A stretch of DNA of 50,939 bases from Planctomyces sp. (GTDB lineage: Bacteria; Planctomycetota; Planctomycetia; Planctomycetales; Planctomycetaceae), in the NCBI GenBank assembly GCA_016795105.1, contig JAEUIH010000054.1:1-50939 (forward strand). The letters are read 5' to 3'. Below, piece after piece: positions 1 through 8,405 of this stretch. The first letter of the stretch is position 1, and the number at the start of each line of letters is the position of its first letter. The position numbers were made by a program, and so were the translations under genes. Under the pieces are notes generated by a model. That model ran no database searches, was not told where the DNA came from, and saw nothing but the letters and a program-made list of their open reading frames with translations.

Positions 1-131
1 AGGCTTTTGCCTGGGCAGCCGCGGAAATGGCTCGCAAGTATCCCGGTGCCGTCAGCACGCTCGAATCACTGCAGGGATTGATCAACCAGTACCTCGCCTC
101 CCGTGGCATCAAACGACCGGCGAAACCTTAG
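1..131 (+). CDS. C-terminal end of a hypothetical protein (truncated by window edge)
   Basis: An open frame enters from the left edge and ends at a TAG at 129-131, giving the last 43 residues of a protein. The visible part is Ala-rich at first, then has a short amphipathic helix-like stretch and a basic tail ending in KRPAKP. It reads in the same direction as the tail genes that follow, 41 bases before the next start, so it probably belongs to the same phage-type cassette. No family can be recognised from this fragment. Confidence 0.55.
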   Translation, partial: AFAWAAAEMARKYPGAVSTLESLQGLINQYLASRGIKRPAKP

Positions 132-172
132 TGTGTCGAGTTTCTTCCTCCGTCTGAACAGGATTCTTTGCT

Positions 173-961
173 ATGTCCGGAACTGATGCTTTCCTGTGGT
201 ACAACGTCGGTGACTGGGGCCGTTATGGTCTCGCCATCCCGAACTTCTCCAATGACACGCGTTCGCAGAACGACACCATCCGTTATCTCACGGATGTGAT
301 GGGCCGCAATCTGCAGGCCATCCTCTGGCATCCGGATGCTCGCCTGCGAACACCGCCATCGATCAACACGCTCACTCGCATCCACAAACTCTGCACCCGC
401 GCTCGATCCATCCTGGCCAGTCGTGCGGTTCCGGCCGCCACTCCCAACATGGAAACGGCCCACGCACTGCCGGCTCCGGAAGAGTTTCTGGTCTATCCGA
501 CGCCGTACTTCCGCGTCCGCAACCAGTGGCTTAAGCAGTATGCGGGCCTGATCCTCCTGTCACTGACAGAATCGATGCAGCACCAGGAAAACGCTCGCCC
601 GCTGGAGATCAGCCTCGCGTTCTCAGGACTGATTGGTCAGTACATCCAGCGAGTCTATCGACTGATGGCGACAGAACTGTTTCGAGTCCCGACCGATGAA
701 GCATCGAAACCGGACTTCACTCTGACCGACGAACAGCTGGCGACCTACAACCCCTCGGTCTGGTTCACGAGTACCGAAATGCTGGACACCGTGCCGCCGC
801 TGGAAGACTGGCCGACGGAAGACGACCTGCAGGTGCTGACCGACGGCATTCCGATCAGTCAGTTGCCGGTGCTCGGTCGCTGGCCCAGCGGACCGGTGGG
901 CGCCGCGAGCGGTACAGCAGTGATCTCGAGTGAGTCATTCGCTCCAGCACCAGGTGCGTAA
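173..961 (+). CDS. Hypothetical protein of phage-type cassette
   Basis: This is a 262-residue soluble protein with no signal peptide or membrane segment. The middle (about residues 110-185) looks helical, and the last 60 residues are Pro/Gly/Ser-rich and probably flexible. I do not recognise a family. It lies just upstream of an SNase gene and a tail tube gene, in the place where many siphoviruses encode head-tail connector or tail-completion proteins, but nothing in the sequence proves that role. The ATG at 173 has no clear ribosome binding site, as is common in planctomycete-like genomes. Confidence 0.6.
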   Translation: MSGTDAFLWYNVGDWGRYGLAIPNFSNDTRSQNDTIRYLTDVMGRNLQAILWHPDARLRTPPSINTLTRIHKLCTRARSILASRAVPAATPNMETAHALPAPEEFLVYPTPYFRVRNQWLKQYAGLILLSLTESMQHQENARPLEISLAFSGLIGQYIQRVYRLMATELFRVPTDEASKPDFTLTDEQLATYNPSVWFTSTEMLDTVPPLEDWPTEDDLQVLTDGIPISQLPVLGRWPSGPVGAASGTAVISSESFAPAPGA

Positions 962-1006
962 CACGGGCTGAAACTAACTGATAAGCCATGACGGAGGGAG
1001 AGTCGC

Positions 1007-1351
1007 ATGTACGAATATCGCGCACGGATTGTTCGCGTGATCGACGGCGACACGGTGGAAGCCGAGGTCGATCTCGGCTTCCACATCTCCTCCCGCATGA
1101 TGCTGCGACTGTTCGGCATCAACACACCCGAGATCAAAGGCCCGACTCGACCCGCTGGGCTGGCCGCCCGGGACTATCTCCAACACCTGATCCAGTCACA
1201 CACCGACTCCACCAGCCGGCTCACGATCCGCACGCAGAAGGATGCGACCGAGAAGTACGGCCGCTGTCTCGCGACGCTGCTCGCCGGCGACGTGAATCTC
1301 AATGAAGACCTGATCGCCGCTGGCCATGCCGTGGTGGCGATGTATGAATAG
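1007..1351 (+). CDS. SNase-family (thermonuclease-like) nuclease, short form
   Basis: This 114-residue protein has the staphylococcal nuclease (TNase) fold signature: VIDGDT near residue 10, RLFGINTPE near residue 36 and EKYGR near residue 85. In the family these regions carry the calcium-binding Asp and the catalytic Arg, Glu and Arg, and all are kept here, so an active Ca2+-dependent phosphodiesterase is likely. There is no signal peptide, unlike secreted nucleases, so it should act in the cytoplasm or be carried with the tail. A strong GGAGGGA ribosome site precedes the ATG. It sits 15 bases before the tail tube gene, which ties it to the tail cassette. Confidence 0.85.
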   Translation: MYEYRARIVRVIDGDTVEAEVDLGFHISSRMMLRLFGINTPEIKGPTRPAGLAARDYLQHLIQSHTDSTSRLTIRTQKDATEKYGRCLATLLAGDVNLNEDLIAAGHAVVAMYE

Positions 1352-1366
1352 CAGGAGTCGGAGACC

Positions 1367-1807
1367 ATGGGTGTCAAACTGGGACTGCATGCCAAGCTCT
1401 ATCGCAACACCGGGAGCGCAGGCACACCGGCGTGGAATGAGATCGCGAACGTCCGCGATGTCACGCTGAATCTGGAGACCGGCGAAGCGGACGTCTCCAC
1501 GCGTGGCAACGGCGGCTGGCGTGCCAACATCGCCACGCTCAAAGGCGCGACTCTGGAGTTCGAGATGATGTGGGACACGGCCGATGATGACTTCACAGCC
1601 ATCCGCGAGGCCTTCCTAAACAACACGCCGATTGAGTTTGCCGTGCTGGATGGAGCCAGCAATCAGCCGGGATCCCAGGGACTCCGAGCCAGCATGGCCA
1701 TCATCAACTTCACTCGCAGCGAACCGCTCGAAGAAGCCATCAAGGTCAGCGTGACCGCCAAACCAACTTATTCGTCGACCGCACCGACCTGGATGACCGT
1801 TACGTAG
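1367..1807 (+). CDS. Phage tail tube protein
   Basis: The 146-residue product looks like a siphovirus or TP901-type major tail tube protein. It has a short N-terminal segment, a 'NVRDVTLNLETGEADVSTR' stretch typical of tube proteins near residues 28-46, a beta-rich core and a Thr/Ser-rich C-terminus. Such proteins stack as rings to form the tail tube. A GGAG ribosome site lies before the ATG. The position before a tail assembly chaperone and a tape measure gene is the canonical order for long-tailed phages and strongly supports the call. Confidence 0.8.
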   Translation: MGVKLGLHAKLYRNTGSAGTPAWNEIANVRDVTLNLETGEADVSTRGNGGWRANIATLKGATLEFEMMWDTADDDFTAIREAFLNNTPIEFAVLDGASNQPGSQGLRASMAIINFTRSEPLEEAIKVSVTAKPTYSSTAPTWMTVT

Positions 1808-1843
1808 TTTCTCTGTTCCCCCTGAAACTGAGGCCATTCCGTC

Positions 1844-2284
1844 ATGCACACGTTTACCGATACTCAGGGCCGCCCGTGGACCATCACGCTCAACGTCGAT
1901 GCCATCCGCAGGGTGCGGTCCGTCCTGAACATCAATCTGCTCGAAGCCATCGAAGGCAAGCTGCTGGAGCGACTGATCACTGATCCCGTCCTGCTGTGCG
2001 ACATCCTGTTCGTCGTCATTCAGCCGGAGACTATTGCCAAAGGGATCAGCGACGAAGATTTTGGCAGGGCACTGGGTGGCGATGTGCTCGAAGCCGCCAC
2101 GACAGCCCTGCTGGAGGAACTCGTCGATTTTTTCCCCAGCGCGAAGCGAGCCGTGTTCCGCAAAGCGCTGATCAAGCTGAAACAACTGGAGACTCTGGCG
2201 ATCGACACGGCGACGCAGCGACTGGAGAGTCCCGAAATCGAACAGAGAATGCAGACGGCACTCTCTGCGACGTCTGGCAGCTGA
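1844..2284 (+). CDS. Tail assembly chaperone, short form (gpG-like)
   Basis: This 146-residue, mostly helical protein occupies the slot between tail tube and tape measure genes, where tail assembly chaperones are encoded. The N-terminus (about residues 1-20) suggests a small beta unit and the rest forms helices ending in Lys/Leu/Glu-rich segments. These chaperones bind the tape measure protein and recruit tail tube subunits. A second open frame, -1 relative to this one, continues past its stop and encodes the typical second domain, as in lambda G and G-T. The assignment rests mainly on gene order and on that second frame. Confidence 0.65.
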   Translation: MHTFTDTQGRPWTITLNVDAIRRVRSVLNINLLEAIEGKLLERLITDPVLLCDILFVVIQPETIAKGISDEDFGRALGGDVLEAATTALLEELVDFFPSAKRAVFRKALIKLKQLETLAIDTATQRLESPEIEQRMQTALSATSGS

Positions 2285-2577
2285 TCTGGCAACTGGCGGG
2301 CATCGCCGGAGTGTATCCCGGACCACTGACACTGCGAGAACTTGTCTGGCTGGCCGAAGCCCGACAAAGGGATCAGTGGAACCATACCGCGTCTGTGATG
2401 GCCCTGATCGCCAACGTAAACCGGGATCCGAAGAAAGGGCGTCTCGCCAAACCTGACGACTTTCATCCGCTCCGCAAACACTGTCACCAAACCGAATCCA
2501 CCCAACGCCAACCACCCGTCGCCGACATTTCGATTCTCAAGGCGGTCTTTGTGGATCGCCGGTCTCCGCTGGGATAG
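2263..2577 (+). CDS. Tail assembly chaperone, T-domain reading frame (probable frameshift product)
   Basis: An open frame in -1 relation to the preceding gene runs to a TAG at 2575-2577 and ends 6 bases before the tape measure ATG. From about 2281 it encodes a protein-like segment with PLTLRELVWLAEARQRDQWN followed by a PDDFHPL motif, the pattern of the T domain of tail chaperones. It lacks a convincing start codon near its beginning, so a G-T fusion by -1 frameshifting near the end of the upstream gene is the simplest explanation. I did not find a perfect slippery heptamer there. The only one in the overlap is T TTT TTC at 2128-2134, which seems too early. The left boundary given is approximate. 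Confidence 0.6.
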   Translation, partial: LCDVWQLIWQLAGIAGVYPGPLTLRELVWLAEARQRDQWNHTASVMALIANVNRDPKKGRLAKPDDFHPLRKHCHQTESTQRQPPVADISILKAVFVDRRSPLG

Positions 2578-2583
2578 TGGGTC

Positions 2584-4578
2584 ATGGCAGCCAACGCACA
2601 GGCCATTCGCGCAGGACGAGCGTTCGTCGAGCTGTTCGCTGACGACACCAAGCTCGTGCGCGGACTGCGAGCCGCCGAACGGAAGCTGCAGGCGTTCGGG
2701 GCCGGCGTACAGACCATTGGTAAATCGCTGTTCGGGCTGGGCTCGGCTGTTGTCGCACCGATCCTCGGAGCCGTGGCGGCGTTTAACGATGCCGGCAGCC
2801 AGCTGGATGATATGAGTCAACGGACGGGAGTTTCTGTTGAAGCGCTGTCTGAACTGGGATACGCCGCTCAGCTGTCCGGATCCAATCTGGAGACGCTGGA
2901 AGGCGGCGTCCGCAAGATGCAGAAGTTCCTGGCATCGGCCGCTGAAGGGTCCGAGGGAGCGACAAACTCGCTGGCCGCTTTGGGACTGACGATCGCCGAT
3001 CTTGCGGGACTCAGTCCCGATCAGCAGTTCGAACGAATTGCCGATCGGATTTCGAAGATCAAAGATCCGGCCCTGCGTACTGCTGCTGCCATGGAGATCT
3101 TCGGCAAGACCGGGACTGAACTGTTACCGATGATGCAGAACGGAGCGGCCGGGATCCAGGCGTTCCGGCAGGAAGCACGCGACCTTGGTATCGTCATGAG
3201 CACGGAGGATGCACAATCCGCAGCCGCCTTCGGTGATGCGCTCGATCAGTTGTGGGCCGTGCTCAAGTCTGGTGTCTATGCCATCGGCGGGGCTCTTGCT
3301 CCGCTGCTGACGGAACTGGTGCAGTCGACCTCGCACATCATCACGACGGTTGTGAAGTGGATCCGTGAAAACAAAGCTCTGATCGTCACGGTCTTCAAGA
3401 TTGCCGCGGGAGTTGCGGCTGCCGGGGCTGCGTTGTTTGCACTCGGAGCATTGATCTCCGGCGTGGGTGCCGCGTTTGGTGTCGTGGCGACGATCATCAC
3501 TGGCATCGGCACCGTCCTGGCAACCCTCGGAACGATCGTGGCGGCCTTGTTGTCGCCGATTGGACTGGTGATCGCGGCAGTCGTCGCGCTCGGTGGTTAT
3601 CTGCTCTATGTCTCAGATGCAGGATCCGCGGCACTGACATGGTTGTCCGAGACATTTCACGCGTTGAAAGACGAAGCCCTCGCCGCCTGGAAAGGCATCG
3701 GCGATGCACTAGCCGCCGGTGATCTGGCACTGGCGGCGAAGATTCTCTGGCTGACGCTGAAGATGGAATGGCAAAAAGGTGTCGCGTTCCTCGAGGAACA
3801 CTGGATCCGCTTCAAGGAGTTCTTCGTCAGCCTGGCAGCCGATGCGTTCTATGGCACCGTGTCGCTGCTGGTCGACGCGTGGGCCGGGATGCAGGTCGCC
3901 TGGGTCGAAACGACTGCCTTCATGTCGGATGCCTGGACGCTCTTCACCAGCAGTCTCACCAAAGGCTGGAGCACCGCTCAAAACTTCATCAGCAAAGGCG
4001 TCCTGAAGCTGATGCAGTTGTTCGACAGCGAACTGAACGTCGAAGAAGCCGCAAAAATCCTCGACGAAGAACTGCAGAAACGCAACACCGCTGTGGATCA
4101 GCAGCTGCAGGAACAAATCGGGGCCAGCGATCAGCAGCGGCAACAGCGGCGATCACAGATCGAAACCGAACGCCAGGGGGCGCAGGCGGAAGTGACTCAG
4201 ACCGCCGAAGCTGAGCGGCAGGCTCGTGAGAAACAAAACGCCAATGATCTGCAGGCCTCGTCCGATGCACTCTCTGAGGCCCGACGTGAATGGGAAGCGG
4301 CCATCGCTGAAGCGGCCGCCAAACAGAAAGATGCCAACGCTCCGGAACTTCCAGATCGTCTGCGCAAAGCTCAGGACAATCTGGCGGGTATGGAAGACAG
4401 CCTCGTCAATGTCCGCGACCAGCGACTGAGTACCACCGGCACGTTCAACGCTGCCGCCGTCCGAGGTCTGGGCGGCGGGTCCGCCGAGGAACGGACAGCC
4501 AGAGCCACCGAAGCCACCGCCCAATCCGTCAAAAAGCTCGAAGAACGATCGCGCCTCGGCCAACCCACTTTCTCTTGA
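2584..4578 (+). CDS. Phage tail tape measure protein
   Basis: The 664-residue product has the PhageMin_Tail type organisation. The N-terminus (about 1-230) contains the DDTKLVRGLRAAERKL and DDMSQRTGVSVEALSELGY motifs and the IFGKTGTELLPMM segment typical of TP901-type tape measure proteins. The middle (about 225-345) is Ala/Gly/Val/Ile-rich and hydrophobic, with several membrane-like helices. The C-terminal part (about 470-600) is strongly charged and coiled-coil-like. Tape measure proteins set tail length and help DNA cross the membrane. The length predicts a fairly short tail, at the usual roughly 1.5 Angstrom per residue. It follows the chaperone frames directly. Confidence 0.9.
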   Translation: MAANAQAIRAGRAFVELFADDTKLVRGLRAAERKLQAFGAGVQTIGKSLFGLGSAVVAPILGAVAAFNDAGSQLDDMSQRTGVSVEALSELGYAAQLSGSNLETLEGGVRKMQKFLASAAEGSEGATNSLAALGLTIADLAGLSPDQQFERIADRISKIKDPALRTAAAMEIFGKTGTELLPMMQNGAAGIQAFRQEARDLGIVMSTEDAQSAAAFGDALDQLWAVLKSGVYAIGGALAPLLTELVQSTSHIITTVVKWIRENKALIVTVFKIAAGVAAAGAALFALGALISGVGAAFGVVATIITGIGTVLATLGTIVAALLSPIGLVIAAVVALGGYLLYVSDAGSAALTWLSETFHALKDEALAAWKGIGDALAAGDLALAAKILWLTLKMEWQKGVAFLEEHWIRFKEFFVSLAADAFYGTVSLLVDAWAGMQVAWVETTAFMSDAWTLFTSSLTKGWSTAQNFISKGVLKLMQLFDSELNVEEAAKILDEELQKRNTAVDQQLQEQIGASDQQRQQRRSQIETERQGAQAEVTQTAEAERQAREKQNANDLQASSDALSEARREWEAAIAEAAAKQKDANAPELPDRLRKAQDNLAGMEDSLVNVRDQRLSTTGTFNAAAVRGLGGGSAEERTARATEATAQSVKKLEERSRLGQPTFS

Positions 4579-4646
4579 GCGTCACTCCGTGTTGCTCCTT
4601 GTGCGTTTTCTGAACACCGAAAACTGAAAACCGAAAACTCTTCGTC

Positions 4647-5441
4647 ATGCCCGTCACCGTTCTGGAAAAATGGGACTCACGCGATACCACGCTGGCGGAA
4701 TCCAGTGCGGTTGAGCTCCGTTTTCTGGTCACCGGGACCGACAACGATGCGGAAGTCGCAGCACAGGTGCTGCTCGACAGTCCGGCCTTCTACAACGGTT
4801 TGCCGCGAGAAAGCGTCACGTTCGCACGCATCGGCGAGAAGGAATGGGAAGCCACCGTTCGCTATGCGACGCAGCCAGCCACCGATACCGAACCATCCTT
4901 CACATTTGAAACGGGTGGAGGCACCGCACACATCACGCAGGCGATCGGCACATCCGGCGTGTACGTCGCACCCGGTCAAACCGCCCCTGACTTCAAAAAT
5001 GCGATTGGCGTTTCGCGTGATTCGGTCGACGGCGTGGACATCGTTGTGCCCACGTACAAATGGACAGAGACATTCCGGCTGCCGGCAGCCATTGTCACCA
5101 GTAGCTACAAGGCATCGCTGTTTAATCTGACTGGGCGTGTGAACCAACTCGCGTTCCGAGGATTTCAACCGGAAGAGGTATTGTTTGAAGGGGCTCGTGG
5201 CAGCCGTCGCGGTGCCGGTGACTGGGAGATCTCGTTTGCCTTTGCTGCCTCACCGAATGTGACCGGCCTGAGCATCGGCAGTATCACGGGCATCAACAAA
5301 AAGGGCTGGGAGTATCTGTGGTGTCGCTACGCGGACTTTGAAGACGAAGCAGCTCAGATGCTGGTGAAGCGCCCTGTCGCGGTCATCGTGAATCGCGTCT
5401 ATCCGTCCGGCAACTTTTCACTGCTGGGGATCGGATCATGA
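4647..5441 (+). CDS. Putative distal tail/baseplate protein
   Basis: This 264-residue beta-rich protein has no signal peptide and no family I can name. It lies directly downstream of the tape measure gene, where siphoviruses encode distal tail (Dit) or baseplate hub components, and its stop overlaps the start of the following fibre-like gene by 4 bases (ATGA), so the two are translationally coupled. The middle contains DIVVPTYKWTETF and the C-terminus has GWEYLWCRYADFED, both with the aromatic-rich look of structural tail proteins. The 68 bases before it contain short 'accgaaaact' repeats. The function is inferred from position only. Confidence 0.5.
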   Translation: MPVTVLEKWDSRDTTLAESSAVELRFLVTGTDNDAEVAAQVLLDSPAFYNGLPRESVTFARIGEKEWEATVRYATQPATDTEPSFTFETGGGTAHITQAIGTSGVYVAPGQTAPDFKNAIGVSRDSVDGVDIVVPTYKWTETFRLPAAIVTSSYKASLFNLTGRVNQLAFRGFQPEEVLFEGARGSRRGAGDWEISFAFAASPNVTGLSIGSITGINKKGWEYLWCRYADFEDEAAQMLVKRPVAVIVNRVYPSGNFSLLGIGS

Positions 5442-8386
5442 CGGGCGATCCCTTTCGACGTGTGCAGCCAGGCCAACCACTGCAGATTCCGGCCGCCGCC
5501 TACAACGCGTTCCTTGATGCGTCAGCGGCGTATCAGCGGAACCAACAGACTGGTGTGCGATCGGGATCCGCTGAGTTACGCTCCTCAACACTGATTCGCG
5601 TTCGGAATACCAGCGGCCGCGATCTGAAGCAGTTTGAAGTGCTCGGCATTGAAGCCCCCATCTTCGATCCGCAGGACTCGCTGGACGCCTTCCGACGTGA
5701 AGTGACATTCCGCGGCGTCGTTCCGGATGAACAGGAACACTCCGGACGCTTTGTCGTCCTGCAGGAACCGGTCCGCAACAATGGTGTCGGTCTGGCTGTG
5801 ACCGTCGGACTGACGATTGCCCGCTTGTACGATCCGGAAGACGGTCCCGAAGGATTCTACGCCGACGTTCGGCAGAACATCGTCACCAGCGTTCGTCGCC
5901 GCACGAAGACCATCGCTCCGATCGTTTGGGCCGATGATGTGCTGGGAGAGAACGATCTTCGTTGGGTTGTGATTCATCTGAATCCGCAGCCGGTTCGACC
6001 CACCACGACGACCACCACCTGCAGTCCGACCACGGGACATTGCCTGTACGAAGCGGAATTCGACGTCGATGATCCGGAAGTAACGAAATGGGTGCTGGTC
6101 CTGGATGAAAACCGGGAACCCGTCGATCGCTGCACCTACAACTATTCGTGCCAGCCACCAACTCCGGATCCCACACCTGAACAGGCGGAAGCCGGAGAGC
6201 AGCGTCGAACGTGCTGCACGGGATCGACGACATCGACCACCACGACACCCGCTCCCTGTTCCGGATCATGCACGTGGACATGGGATGCCACTGCGAAAGC
6301 GTGGACGATCCAGTCGTCGGACTGTGCAGCGCAGTGTGCCTGTGATGTTCCGCAGTTCTGCGGACAATCGGCCGCAGAATCCACTCGTACCGACTGCATT
6401 TCTGGTGGGGCACCGCGACCACCGTATTGCGGCGGATCCACCACCACCTGTCCGCCGGCGACGACGTCACCCAACGGCGGCTGCGGGACGGGCTGCACGT
6501 GGTATTACCGATTCGGTGGCTGGCATCTCATCGAGAACAACTGCACAGGCCCTAATTGTTCGTGCTGTCCGCCGGTTGGAATTCCCGCCGGAGATCCCGA
6601 GTGCCAGACCAACAACACGGGCTGCTGTTTTCCTCCACCGCCTCCGCCGCCGCCACAACCGCCGGGCTGTACTGGTTCCTGCGACTGGGTCTGGGAACCA
6701 ACACGAAACATCTGGGTTCGAATTTCCGGCAACTGCAGTGGCGGCGGCCCGGCTGGCTGTGCCTGCGCACCACCGAGCTATCCCGGTGTTGACTGTAACA
6801 CGCGCGGAAGCACCGGATGCTCGGTGCCTCCTGGCGGAACCACGACGACCTACGATCCCTGTGAACCACCACCATCCACAACGACGGGCGACCCCAACAA
6901 CTGTGAAGGCTTCTGTCGCTGGAAGTGGAACGGAACCGCATGGGTCCTCCAGTCTTCAACATGTGCCGAGTTCTGTCCGTGCGATTCCGCACCGCCATTC
7001 CCCGGCACACAGAACGGTCAGGTTCAGCAGGTGCGCTGTACCTTTGCCGTCGGCTGCTGTGAGAAGTTTGGTGATGAATGGGACCTGCCCGTCATCGGTC
7101 TTGGTCTTTGTAAGTCCGAGATTCACCAGACGCTGCACATGGTGAAGATCGGTCCCGGCTGCTGGCAATGGTCCAACATCTTCGACTGTGGTGACTTCGC
7201 GCAACTGACGGTTTGCTGCAAAGGCAACGGCACAATTCAGGCCTCGTTCAATGTGCCATGTGCCGTCCCGTCTGCTGGTCCATGCACGGTTTCAAGCGTC
7301 GATTGTTCGAAGACACCACCGACGTTCTTGTTTCAGTGCTATTCGGCGGATGTGTCCAAGTGCAAGTGTTGTGACGAAGATCCGCCAACGACCACCACGG
7401 CGGGTCCGACAACAACCACAACACCGGCCCCCACGACGCCACCGCCGACCACCACGTCGACGACGTCCACAACCACGTCCACCACAACCACAACGACGGG
7501 GGCTCCCACAACGCCGCCTCCAACGACGACGACGTACAACCCACCGCCGCCTCCGACAACGTCTTCGACCAGCAGTTCGACGAGTACCACGACTGCCGGC
7601 CCGGGCACGACGTCAACGTCCACGTCGACTTCGACAACGTCCACAAGTACGTCGACCTCAACATCAACGACGACTTCGACTTCCACGACCACAACATCGA
7701 CCACGACAACCACCCCGGCCCCGACGACGACCACCTACAATCCACCGCCACCACCGGTGACGACTACCACGCCGGCGCCCACGACAACTTCGTCCACAAC
7801 CACGGGAGGCCCGGGAACAACGTCATCGACTTCGACAAGTACGTCCACGTCGACTTCGAGCACGACCTCCAGCACGACAACGTCGACGACCAGTTCCACC
7901 ACCACATCAACAACCACAAGTTCGACGACGACCACAACTCCGGCCCCGACGACAACGACCCTCAATCCGCCGCCGGTGACCACAACGACATCGGCACCAA
8001 CCACGTCTTCGACCACCACAGCTTCCGGGACGAGTTCGACTTCGAGCTCGACATCCAGCACCAGCACTTCGTCGAGTACCACAACCAGCACGCCAACGAC
8101 TTCAACGACTCAGGCTCCGGCCACCACCACGAACAGTCCACCGCCACCTCCGCCTGTGACCACAACACAGCTGCCGCCGGCGACGACGACAGCCGCGGCC
8201 ACAACGCAGGCCCCGGTCACAAGTACGTCCAGCAGTTCGTCGACGTCGAGCTCCACCAGTTCCACGAGCAGTACCTCGACGTCTACCACCTCCAGTTCAA
8301 CTACCACGTCATCAACGACCTCGAGCACCACGACTGTCCCACCGAGCACCACAACCCCTGGCGGTTTTACTCCTCCGGAACTCTGA
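5438..8386 (+). CDS. Fibre-like protein with Cys-rich repeats and a mucin-like Thr/Ser/Pro tract
   Basis: The 982-residue product has three parts. Residues 1-190 form a globular domain, beginning MTGDPFRRVQPGQPLQIPAA. Residues about 270-645 contain four copies of a Cys-rich unit near 274, 349, 411 and 489, each with a Cys pair, one to three Trp spaced in the middle, then a cluster such as CxC or CC; they are joined by Thr or Pro linkers. Residues about 650-975 are almost only Thr, Ser and Pro, with TTTTPAPTT and TYNPPPPP blocks. The tract resembles an O-glycosylated mucin-like stalk, and two glycosyltransferase genes follow at once. It overlaps the preceding tail gene by 4 bases, so it is probably a tail fibre or receptor-binding protein. 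No known fibre domain is recognised. Confidence 0.6.
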   Translation: MTGDPFRRVQPGQPLQIPAAAYNAFLDASAAYQRNQQTGVRSGSAELRSSTLIRVRNTSGRDLKQFEVLGIEAPIFDPQDSLDAFRREVTFRGVVPDEQEHSGRFVVLQEPVRNNGVGLAVTVGLTIARLYDPEDGPEGFYADVRQNIVTSVRRRTKTIAPIVWADDVLGENDLRWVVIHLNPQPVRPTTTTTTCSPTTGHCLYEAEFDVDDPEVTKWVLVLDENREPVDRCTYNYSCQPPTPDPTPEQAEAGEQRRTCCTGSTTSTTTTPAPCSGSCTWTWDATAKAWTIQSSDCAAQCACDVPQFCGQSAAESTRTDCISGGAPRPPYCGGSTTTCPPATTSPNGGCGTGCTWYYRFGGWHLIENNCTGPNCSCCPPVGIPAGDPECQTNNTGCCFPPPPPPPPQPPGCTGSCDWVWEPTRNIWVRISGNCSGGGPAGCACAPPSYPGVDCNTRGSTGCSVPPGGTTTTYDPCEPPPSTTTGDPNNCEGFCRWKWNGTAWVLQSSTCAEFCPCDSAPPFPGTQNGQVQQVRCTFAVGCCEKFGDEWDLPVIGLGLCKSEIHQTLHMVKIGPGCWQWSNIFDCGDFAQLTVCCKGNGTIQASFNVPCAVPSAGPCTVSSVDCSKTPPTFLFQCYSADVSKCKCCDEDPPTTTTAGPTTTTTPAPTTPPPTTTSTTSTTTSTTTTTTGAPTTPPPTTTTYNPPPPPTTSSTSSSTSTTTAGPGTTSTSTSTSTTSTSTSTSTSTTTSTSTTTTSTTTTTPAPTTTTYNPPPPPVTTTTPAPTTTSSTTTGGPGTTSSTSTSTSTSTSSTTSSTTTSTTSSTTTSTTTSSTTTTTPAPTTTTLNPPPVTTTTSAPTTSSTTTASGTSSTSSSTSSTSTSSSTTTSTPTTSTTQAPATTTNSPPPPPPVTTTQLPPATTTAAATTQAPVTSTSSSSSTSSSTSSTSSTSTSTTSSSTTTSSTTSSTTTVPPSTTTPGGFTPPEL

Positions 8387-8405
8387 CACGTGGATTGAGG
8401 CAGTT

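Noticed and set aside
1996-2262. Start of the -1 frame at 1996 as an independent gene
   Set aside because: The translated sequence before about 2263 is Arg/Ala/Asp-rich and low quality; only the later part looks like a protein domain.
7339-8352. Long Val/Glu/Asp-rich open frames on the minus strand within the Thr/Ser tract
   Set aside because: They are the reverse reading of repeated ACN/TCN/CCN codons, with no domain or start signal, and the plus-strand tail gene explains the bases.
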